The position numbers and the translations under genes are program-made. From Panagrolaimus kolymaensis (lineage: Eukaryota > Nematoda > Chromadorea > Rhabditida > Panagrolaimidae): a DNA stretch of 64,000 bases. The notes beneath the pieces are model-generated. The model had not been told where the DNA came from. It did not search any database and saw only the letters and a list, made by a program, of their open reading frames with translations. Shown piece by piece: positions 37,177 to 46,536 of this stretch. The stretch lies in the NCBI GenBank assembly GCA_028622995.1, contig JAJQJQ010000011.1:5332001-5396000 (forward strand). Reading direction: 5' to 3'. Numbering within the stretch: the stretch's first letter is position 1; each line of letters opens with the position of its first letter.

Positions 37177-37204
37177 ACGGGGAGCCCCCGCGGGGGCTCC
37201 CCGT
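37177..37204. repeat. Perfect 28-bp palindrome in right half of the GC-rich MITE
   Basis: ACGGGGAGCCCCCG is followed directly by its exact complement, a 14-bp stem with no spacer. It corresponds in position and sequence to the palindrome at 36918-36944, so the two halves contain related hairpins. Confidence 0.85.
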
Positions 37205-37421
37205 CCCCGTTCCCGCGGGGAAAATCCCGTCCCGCGGGGGGGGAAAATGAACACTATTTGAGGGACTTACCGAAGGTAAGGCCCCAATGTTCTTGTACAC
37301 ATCATTATTTCGATAATGTCTGCTTGTCAAAGAAATTCTCCTTTTTGTTTTTAATTTTATTCAAATTTTACTTTCTTACAAAATTTCTAAATGCTTATTC
37401 TTCTTTGAGTTCGTTCTTGCC

Positions 37422-38732
37422 ATGGCTCATTTGATTACATCATCACTCATATTATTTATTGTTGTTGTTTTAGTTAAAAGAAATAATGGAGAATTTATTG
37501 AATCAACAAAAGTTCTAATGGATGGCAACCTTACATTTACTCAACTTGATCCTGGTCATTTACAATATATCGTCAAAACAGGTATGTAAACTCTTTTTTC
37601 AATGTTCAAAATTATTGATAATGATAAAAATTTTAGGTGATTTTCTTGGACTTTCAAAATTAACAAAAACTGAAAATGATGAACTTCAAAAAATTTGTGG
37701 AACAACTAATTTTGGAAATTGTGAGTTTTTATTTTCATCAAATGTTTTTATTACTTTTGTATTTTTTTTTAGCGCGTTTCAAAATATCAATGGGAACTCG
37801 AGCATCACCAGGACAATTTCCATGGGTTATAGCTTTGGTTAAAGATACTACTGCAATATGTACTGGAACAATAATATCTTCACGACATGTTATTACCGCT
37901 TCGCATTGTTTATCAAAATATTCTTCAACTAAACTTCCATGTAAAGGTGCAATGGTTTCAAATGCAGAAATTACAATTTCATATGGTGGAATATGTTTAT
38001 GGAAGGATGATGCTATATGTTCAAATGGTAAAGATATGAAAGATGCAAAAGTTAGAAAGATGATGCTACCAGAACATTTTAATGGTAAATCATGCAATGG
38101 TGGTGGTGATATTGCAATCATCGAATTAGATGATGATTTAATATTTGATGAAAGAACTAAACCTATTTGTATTGGATATATAAATCCTGAGAACGATAAT
38201 GGACACGTTTATAATTTGGGTTTTGGACAAGATGAAAGTAAGTTTGATATAAAAGTAACCTAATAAATGATCACCTCATTGTTTTTCAGATCGCGGTAGA
38301 GTTCCAAACCTTCGATTTAGTCGTTCAATCATTTTAACACCAAATGCAAATTTGACTCTTGGAAACATGAGAACTCTTCCAAAACATCTTACTTCTAATG
38401 GTCAAAATATATCTCAACCTGGAGTATGCAAGGTTAGTTTTATTCAACTTTCCCGCTTTCTTTCTCTTTTCATCGTGACTTTTTAGGGTGATAGTGGTGG
38501 TCCAGTTCAAATGGATATTGGACATGATCCTCCTCGATCATATTTACATGGAATTCATTCATTTGGAAGTCTTTGTGGAAAAAATCATACAAATGAAAAT
38601 TCAGATGAAGAAAGATTTAACACTTGTACAAATGTAATATATTTTATTGAATGGATTTGCGCTCAAACTGGAATTTGTCGAACATGGGAAGATACTTCAA
38701 AAGTTGATGGACGAACATTAAGAAATATGTGA
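37422..38732 (+). CDS. Secreted trypsin-like (S1) serine protease, nematode type
   Basis: Five exons (37422-37581, 37637-37720, 37773-38237, 38290-38432, 38487-38732) encode 365 residues. An N-terminal hydrophobic segment (LITSSLILFIVVVLV) is a signal peptide, followed by a pro-region of about 65 residues. The catalytic triad of chymotrypsin-fold proteases is complete: His 126 in VITASHC, Asp 194 in GDIAIIEL, Ser 287 in GDSGGP. The PGQFPWVIAL block marks the start of the mature barrel. Cys residues around the triad and the ending IEWICAQTGIC suggest several disulfides. The enzyme would be secreted, in gut or extracellular fluid; substrate specificity cannot be read with confidence. An AATAAA at 38779-38784 is the likely polyadenylation signal. 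Confidence 0.92.
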
Positions 38733-41700
38733 TTGATTTTTATTTGATTCCATGAAAATATTCTATGATTCTGTGTTCAATAAATGGGTTAAATTAATTT
38801 CTTTTTGACATTTCTTGATTTTCAGGTTTTTGAAGCAAAAATGTTTGGGATTTTACTGAATGTTACTGCATTTTTCAATTTTTAGCTTCATGCTTTTATA
38901 ATGCCTTTGCTACAATTAAACGTTCACCTTAAAAGCTTAAAATACAATTTATTATATTTTTTACAAAGTTTTTTTCTTCTCCCTCAATAAATCTTTTTCT
39001 AAAGCCCTCTTTTCTTTTCTCTCTCATTCGACGACATTTAATTCCAGACATTTAAAATTACGCAATCAATCAATATTTTATTTTTTTCGCCTATTTTTAA
39101 ATGGTCAGCAAAAAAAAAAGAAGGGAATATTTTTAGTTTTAAAAACTAATATACTCCAAAAAAAATTTTGTCGAAGCAATGCATTGACTTTATAGTCATC
39201 GTTGTCGTCTGTCTGGAGGAATATGGCGTTGTTACTCCACCGCCATTGCTGTTGCTGCTGCTTCCAAATGGTCACTCACCCACCGCCGCTCATTTGCATT
39301 GCAGTAGACGCAACCACCACCCGACTGGCGGCTGGCTGCTGTTATTGCTATTTGGGTGTGTTAGTTTGCGATTACGCCATCCATCCTCCATCGTCTCTTT
39401 CTTTCTTTTTACTACCATTGAAAAAAAAATTCAACTAAAAACTGACCATTGCAAAAATGAAGGAAATTTTTTTTCTGCAGCATAGTCTAATGGAATGAAT
39501 GAACGAACGAAGAAGAAGAACAAATTATGTAGACGATGATGGTTTCTTTTTTTCGGAACCACTATTACCAATAATTTGACCGACCTGTTTCTTCTCCTTC
39601 TCCTCTGGTTTCTTGTCTTTTTGAAGAAAAAAAAGTGGAAGAAAGATTTGTTTTAAAATTTCGAATAAAATGACGGATATATTTTTAATAAGTCTTATCG
39701 AAAAATGAAAATAACGCGTGTTGTGCGTGAAATATTATGGATTTTTTTTTTCGAAAAATTCGGTCAGTCGGCCATTCATATTCGGGTATTTCTCTCCTTT
39801 TTTATTCTTTTATTCTTGTGAAAATCATATCCATTAGTTGAGAAATTTTGGGGATAATGTTTTCATTCAACTAAGTCATTGAAGACTTTAGTTATGAAAT
39901 TGATCTTTTTAAACTTTCACAATAATTATTGAAGCTTTCATTATTTTGTGATAATTCAGTCCAAATTGATTTCATGAAAAAAGCAACCAAAGTTGATTCA
40001 TTGAAAGTTGAATCGAATCACCTACAAAAATTAACTAAAACCCCAAATGACAAATTTTTCTAACTTTTTTTGTTCCTAAATTGACTTTAAATGTATCTTT
40101 AGAAACTTTAGCAAATATCTTGAAGTCCAAAAGGATCAAAAAATAAAATCTAAAACGTTTCATATTTCTTTTTTACACCTTTGTAAAATTTGATACGATA
40201 CCACGATTTTTCCATCCAACACTTCTCCTTTTTAACCAATTTTAAATATTTTTTTGTTCGTATACAAAAGCAACCATTCCTTCTTTATCCCCGCTTTTTC
40301 TCTTCGTCTTCTCCTTATTTTTTTCTTCAAATTTCAGCTTTTCTTTTTTTGCTTTTCTATTTTTAGAACCTTTTTTTCATTTCTTTTTGAAGCTCTCCGC
40401 CGTAAAAGCACGCATCAGGAGGAGTATAGTGGACACAACAGACACTTTTTTTATCTTCGGACATACATATTCGCGTGCAATTTTTTTCCAGTAAAATTCT
40501 TTATTTTGGAAGAAGCAAAACAATTGAGACTAGGACGACAACGATGTCCAAGAAAACGAAGAACAAGTTAAGCTTTTTTTGTTTTGTCTGTCGTCACAGA
40601 CAACACATGCCTGCTGGCTGTTAGTGATGGTGGTGGCGTCAACAAAATGCTTCCACACATTTTTGTTCTTTTTTCTTTTTCTTTTTTTGATGAAAAAAAA
40701 ATAAATACAAAGATGGAGGAAGCCTATATATTATTTTTTTGCATTGGTCATTTTTTAGTTTTTAAAAGAAAAAATAAGAAGCGGAGGATTGTTGCTTGCT
40801 AGACATGCTTTTTTTTTTTGCAATAATATTAGAAGCCTTTTCTTCTGCTATTGCATTTGCAGTTGAAAAAAAAAGTAAAAATGTATCAAGCAAAAGAAAA
40901 ATATTTTTCATTCTCTTTTTTTTCGGGAAAAGACTGGATTGTTAATGGTTTTTTGGAGTAAAAAAATGTGGAAGTTTTGAGACTAGTACTATTTTTTCTT
41001 GCAAGTTTTGAAACAGGAATTAAACTTTACGATTTTTTTTAAGTTAGAGCATTAAAAATTGAGAATGTCATAAAGGCTCTAGGTTTTTAAAACTTTGAAT
41101 TTTCTAAGTTTGTAAAAATTCGTGTCCGCCGCTATTCTGGATTGACCCAAACAATGTTCCAAAAAGTTTTTTTTTGCAATTTGATTCCAATATTATTTGT
41201 AACAAATAATATAAATTATAAACAATTTTTATCCATTCTTTTTTTAATTTTATGCATTCGTCTAATTCCCAAACTTTTATATCCATACAATACTTTTGCC
41301 ATTTTTTGCTAACTTTAAAGCCATTTTCTTTCCAAAAAGTACGCTTTCTGCTTTTTATTTATTTTTTTACTTACTTTTTTTTTCATGACTTTATAATCTT
41401 TGCAATAAAAAAACTCCTTTTTAGTTTTTTATTTTAGCGCTGCTGCTGGATAGATAGAATGCTTGGTTGGTACACGCAAACACAAAATGTCCTCTTTTGG
41501 TCACTTTTTTTTCAAAAGTCCGTCAATAGAAAAAATGCAACTCACTCTTATATCAACTGGTGCCACGGGGGAGATAGTAGATAGTAAAAAAAAGGGAGAG
41601 AAAAGGACAACGCAAAAACACGTGCCAGTGCGTTCTTAAACGTGCCGCAATTTTTTTGTTTGTGGCTTGTCACATACTTCAATGGTGGAGAGTAGCCATT

Positions 41701-44343
41701 CCAAAAACGTATGCCGCGACACATATGTGTTTATTCGTACATTTTGGCAACAACAACAGTATCATTTTTTCGAAGACAAGCATCTTTGACGCAAAAAATG
41801 GTCAAAGAAAAAAAGTCCACACATGTCCTATGGCTTTCGGGGTTTATATAAACCAAAAAAGCCTTTGTTTCTTTTTTTTTCTTTAACGTGTTTTTATGGG
41901 TTCCAACTAATGGCTCACTATCTGAATTTATGACCATTGTTTAGGGGGAAATTCTTTTTTCTTTCTAAAAATTTTGTCTTTTTTTCGGGGTAACAAAAAA
42001 AAGTTTCAAATTTATTATTCAAATGAGAGCCAACTGTGCGTGGATTCGCGATTCGATTTTTTCACTTTGCTTTAAAAAAAAATTTTTTTTTCGCGCACTA
42101 AAGTTAATTATATTCACATTCATTCTTCTTCTTTTTTTCGCGAAAAAAAAGAATTTCATTAAATTTAAATTTTACTATATATGCTTTTTTAAATTTTAGG
42201 TCAATAATGTAGCAGAGCGTAGACTACAAGTATCCCTTTTTTTAGCTTTTTCTTTTCATTGATTTCTCCCAGAAATGGGAGAAATTCAAAGTTAAGTTAA
42301 AGTTATTAATTTAATGGGGTACCTACCATAATCATCTTCATTTAACTACCCAGCAAAGTCTTTCATTACCATCCCACATCATCCATCACCTTGTTGCTGC
42401 CTGATTTAACTTATTACCATCAAGTCTTTCAAATCTGTTTACAATTCTCATACTTTGGTTCAAAAAAATAAAAAATATATTATCTGTATATTTTTATTAG
42501 GAAAATATTTTTTTAATGCTTATGCTACAGCATTTTTAATGGTTGCCTTATAACATGACCGGCAACGCTAGCGAGAAAGCGGGACGTGTATGTTCGGTTC
42601 GGTACACGTTTTAATTCTTTATTTTTGCGTTACTGAAAATGATATGATGGCGAGCTTATCACCATTTAAAGGTAAATTATTTTGAACAAAATATGAGAAG
42701 CGAAAAGAAAGCTTAGAGTTTTTAACTGCATTTTTCTAAATCTTAGTTTTCTCTTCACAGCCGCGATTGCTTTCCATAATTAATAAACTTCGACTTTCAG
42801 GCTCGTATACACCGCTTCCTTTTAATGAAATAAACAAAAAATTTCAAAAAACAACTTCAATTAATTATCCTTTCCACCATCGATCATTGTTCCTTCATAA
42901 GAAAAATTCAAACACAATTCCTTCTTGTTTCTATTTGTTAAATAAAATTCCTTTAGTCCCGCTAGATTTTTTTAGTTAATTTTTTTTGTAATGGAAACAG
43001 CGCCGGAAGTGAATGCTCTCCCGGTGAGTGTACAGTTTGCCCTCACTCCCTCTCTCACCACCATCCCCAAATTTGATGAATGTCTCGTCCCCGGATTTTT
43101 TTTACTCTCTCTATCTTCAATCAACACTGCCGCGAATCCAGCACTGCCACTTTCGCTGAACCACTGCCAAATGTTTCATTTCGATGATACATTGTTTTCT
43201 AAAAACCATTCTAATTTTTATTATTTTATTTTATACCACTTTTTCGCAAAACATAGCTTCAAATATTCTCATATTTTGAAATGTTTGTTGTTAATTTTAA
43301 CTCGAGTAATTTTTTTTAATTTTAAATTGTATTTTTTAGTAACATTTATTTTTGTAATTTTCTACCACTTATCACTGCCACTTTCAAAAGGCTACGTTTT
43401 CGCCTTTAACCCGGTGGATACGTGGCCAAATTACTGCCACAAGTCTTTCATGTACATAGAAAACAGATTTTTTTATTTAAATTTTATTATTGTAATTTTG
43501 TTTTTATTTTTGTTGTAAAATAAGGTGTATTCGCGCATTGGTATAATATTACTACTATTACCGAACTACTACTCCTTGCCCTTCCGCTGTCCATCACCAT
43601 GTTTCACCCTCCATTCCATCTTTCCCCAACTAATTGTGTTTTTTGAATATTTTTTTTGTTTGAATTGAAAAAATTATTGTTGTTTGCTTTTATGAAGTTT
43701 TTGCCGCCATCGCACTCTGGAGCGCTGTCGTGTTACCCTGCGTACACGTCAGCTTTGTGATGCCGGTCTCCATTTAATTATTTTGCTAATTATAAAAAAT
43801 ACTGTAATGTTTGCATACATGTTAATAAAAAAATTGTGTTGCAATAATCGAGTAAATTATAAAATCAAAGTTAGTGCGAAACAAATTTTAAAAACAAATC
43901 ATAGAATTGTGCATCCTCGATCTTATTTGCATTTTTATAAACCATCGATTACGGTATTCAAAAAATTACAAGGAAAAAACTTGATCAGAAAACACATATG
44001 TTTCAAGTAGACGACAACCTCAGACTACGTAGCTACATTTATATGTATGCTGTGGAGTTTGTTTTGTAGTTTGTAACATTACCTTCAATTGTAAAAAGAA
44101 AAAAATTGATCAATAAATCACAACAACTTTTCTATGAATAAAGAATTTCTTCTTTATTTTATTTACTTCTGATTTTTTTGATTTTATAAAATTTAAAACT
44201 ATTCATTTTCCTTATTTTAAAACCATCCGTGGATATTAGCTTAAAATTTTTGAAATTGTCTTCGATTTGGTTTTAAAAATTTTTTGTTTCATCTTTATGT
44301 TTTTTAGCTTTTTTTATGAGCAAAGTTAAGGAACTCCGTAATT
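38733..44343. other. 5.6-kb gene-poor stretch
   Basis: No supported gene. Features noted: a GC-richer block at about 39195-39400 with CTG/CCG-type triplet runs; another at 42540-42605; and pyrimidine-rich segments at 43000-43180 and 43370-43450 with repeated CACTGCCAC. A short ATG frame at 42991-43023 ends at a strong CCCG|GTGAGT donor, but no following exon was found. The stretch separates the protease from the nuclear receptor and may contain regulatory DNA or non-coding transcripts. Confidence 0.45.
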
Positions 44344-45682
44344 ATGCCACATAAGCCTTGTGTCGTTTGTGGTCAACTTGGAGAAGGATGGCACTTTGGT
44401 TCGTATGTTTGTAGACCATGCGCTTCGTTTTTTCGTCGAACTATAGCTGAAAATAAATCATATGATTGCCGACAAACCAATCAATGTGAAATTAATCGAG
44501 GTGTGTATCATCATTCGTCAGAAATCTTTTAACTTACAATAAGTTTTTAGAATCTCGAAATTGTTGCCGAGCATGTCGACTCAAAAAATGCATTAGTTGT
44601 GGAATGAAATATCCATCAAAATCATCTGAAATGGCAGTTTCATCATCTCCATCCATTTCCGATCCACATATAAATATTTCATCAGAAAATTTAAATATTG
44701 AACTTCAACCAAGTTTATGGAAAATTAATGATTTTATTAAAACGTATTATAATTCTTTGAAATCAATTCATGTTTGTGAAAATCATGCAATTTGTTTTTC
44801 ATCCAATGAAGTTTGTAATTTCCAAACCTGGTTTTAGAAGATTAATTATTAATATTTTTAGTCAATAGCAATTGATCAAGAAACTTATAGGAGAATGGAA
44901 AAGATTTCTCTTTCCATTATGGAATTAAATTTAAATTCGCATTTTCCATTTTTTGGAAATTCATCAGAACAATTTAAAACAGATGTATTAGAAGTGATAA
45001 ATTTTCGGTTAATGTGTTTAACCAAAATGATTATAACCCTTCAAGTTTTTCCACATGATGATACCAAAGCTGCTGGAGGATTTGGATATCATGTGGATAT
45101 AAATAATCCTGAAGCATTTTTTAGTAATAAGGATCATGGAATGTATGGATATTTTGTGGATGCAATTAAAAAAATAAGGGATGTGGTTCGAAAATACGTT
45201 AATCACGACATCAAAGAATTAGATATTGGTGTAGCTGTGATTATGATTTTATTAAGTCAAGGTACATAACTTCAGTAATTAACGTCTTAAACAAATTAAT
45301 TCCATCCATCAAAAAGACTTTATTTCCTCTAATATAATTTGAAAGTCATATATTTTAGTAATTCAAATGGATCCAATGAACGAAGAAGCTAAAAACTTTA
45401 AAACCAATCTCATTTCTGAATATCATAATTATGTGACATCCATTTATGGAATGGAAAAAGGTGTTCAACGTTACACGGATTTATTTTTACTTTTAAATGA
45501 TAGCGCTGTAAGCTTTTTCAGTATCAATGCAAAGTTGTTAAAACTTCTTTATTTTTTTCTAGGAACTTTGTCATCAAATTCGTGAAGGTTTAATCCTTTT
45601 TGGTGTTTTTGGTGCTGAACAAAATACCAGCCTATTAGAAATTTATTCACCTCGTGGAAAATTTTTAAATAAACATATGTAA
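44344..45682 (+). CDS. Nuclear hormone receptor (nematode supplementary type)
   Basis: Five exons (44344-44500, 44551-44810, 44862-45261, 45359-45507, 45563-45682) encode 361 residues. The DNA-binding domain starts at once (residues 6-72): finger 1 is C-x2-C-x13-C-x2-C (CVVC to CRPC) with the P-box region CRPCASFFRRT, and finger 2 is C-x5-C-x9-C-x2-C ending CRACRLKKCISCGM. A Ser-rich hinge follows, then a helical ligand-binding domain (about residues 100-360) with the family signature region FRLMCLTKMIITLQVFP and a C-terminal helix block CHQIREGLILFG. It is a nuclear transcription factor of the HNF4-derived group expanded in nematodes; ligand and targets unknown. A likely trans-splice acceptor is at 44306-44307, and AATAAA at 45702-45707 is the likely polyadenylation signal. 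Confidence 0.92.
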
Positions 45683-46187
45683 TTGAAAGAAAGAAAAAAG
45701 TAATAAAAGGATTTATTGGATTTTCAAGTTTATGAGTTGCAATTTTTCCATTTACATTGGAGAAACAATTTGTTCGTTGTAAGGTTTTGCCTTTAATTAC
45801 AGTAATTTTTTTCTTAGATTGGAATAGTTTATTATAAAATATAAATAAAAAAGATTCTCATTTTAAAAACCAAAATTGCTAAAAATAAATAATATGTATG
45901 TAGTAGCACTTTCAAGATTTTTTGTTTGCATCAAACCATTCCAAGGTTTTAATTTACTTGAATTTTTTTGCTTGCTTCCATTTTTGTTTTTGTTGGTCAA
46001 ATGAATGCCATTTTGATGACGTCGTAAATATTTCGAAAGATCATTCGAAGGTCAATGGCGAAAAAAATTCAAATGGATGTAGTTTCGCCATTCATAAACT
46101 CAAAAACCCTCTTTTTACCCGCCCCCAGCTGTTCCATTTTTGTACACACAAACTAACTAATACATCAACAAAAAAAAATGGAAGCTT

Positions 46188-46195
46188 TGACGTCA
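46188..46195. promoter_or_regulatory. CRE-like site TGACGTCA
   Basis: Perfect palindromic cAMP-response-element consensus, 342 bp upstream of the rnr-1 start codon. A related TGACGTCG occurs near 46016. Motif match only; CREB/ATF binding is inferred. Confidence 0.4.
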
Positions 46196-46201
46196 CAAAC
46201 A

Positions 46202-46210
46202 GGCGGGAAA
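46202..46210 (+). promoter_or_regulatory. E2F-like site GGCGGGAAA
   Basis: Exact match to the classical E2F/DP core GGCGGGAA plus A, 327 bp before the rnr-1 ATG and one of three E2F-type matches in about 140 bp. Confidence 0.5.
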
Positions 46211-46298
46211 GAAATTTGCTATGGTTTTCCATTTTTTTATTATAGTTTTCGAAGAAGATCTTTGAATTTGTTCGTTCATCGGTCATTCGCCGTTCAAA

Positions 46299-46309
46299 TT
46301 TCGCGGAAA
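46299..46309. promoter_or_regulatory. E2F-like site TTTCGCGGAAA
   Basis: Nearly palindromic TTTCGCG core, fitting the E2F consensus TTTSSCGC except in the last base, 90 bp downstream of the first site. Confidence 0.45.
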
Positions 46310-46326
46310 AGGAGGTGTTTCCCATT

Positions 46327-46338
46327 TTTGGCGCCAAA
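46327..46338. promoter_or_regulatory. Perfect palindromic E2F site TTTGGCGCCAAA
   Basis: Both strands read TTTGGCGC, a textbook high-affinity E2F site, 199 bp before the rnr-1 ATG. Ribonucleotide reductase genes are established S-phase E2F targets in many animals, so the site fits the gene. Confidence 0.6.
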
Positions 46339-46536
46339 ACGCCGCGGCCAATGTTAAATGAAAAAAAAAATTTCATCAGTTTTTTTCTTGCTTGCGTCCA
46401 AAACAAAGTTGAAAGCTTTTTTGCAAAGATTTTATTTCAATAAGCCTCATTCGTGCTTCTTTTTTTTATTTCACTAACTGGTTGTTGTTTTTTAGACTTT
46501 TTGTTTCACGAACGAACAAACAAGCAATACCTCATC

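Larger units (their letters stand above)
36810..37256. mobile_element. GC-rich non-autonomous hAT-type MITE with perfect 8-bp target duplication
   Basis: The element is 447 bp. Terminal inverted repeats are TAGTGTTCATT (36810-36820) and AATGAACACTA (37246-37256), perfect over 11 bp and fitting the hAT rule YARNG. It is flanked by identical 8-mers TTTGAGGG at 36802-36809 and 37257-37264, the target-duplication length of hAT elements. Both flanks are extremely G+C-rich (GACGGGGA / CCCGCGGGG units, a 15-C run at 36821-36835) in a genome that is otherwise AT-rich. The centre (about 36975-37115) is AT-rich. It has no coding capacity, so transposition would need a transposase in trans. Confidence 0.88.
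45683..46536. other. Intergenic region containing the rnr-1 promoter
   Basis: No coding exon is seen. The part closest to rnr-1 (46010-46345) is less AT-rich and contains CRE-like and E2F-like sites listed separately. An isolated TTTTTTAG ending at 46495, 41 bp before the ATG, is a probable trans-splice acceptor. Confidence 0.5.

Noticed and set aside
39168..39485. Overlapping plus-strand frames in a GC-richer block with CTG/CCG runs
   Set aside because: Leu/His/Cys-rich translation of triplet-like runs in two frames at once; no splice continuation. Kept only as a compositional island.
40254..40571. 105-codon Phe-rich frame
   Set aside because: Low-complexity translation of pyrimidine runs with no splice partners and no motif.
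42651..42787. Possible two-exon small peptide (MASLSPFK joined across a GTAAAT donor)
   Set aside because: The joined frame stops after seven more codons; too short to support.
42991..43518. 175-codon plus-strand frame
   Set aside because: Only the first 11 codons look like an exon (followed by a strong donor); the rest is hydrophobic intron-like AT-rich translation.
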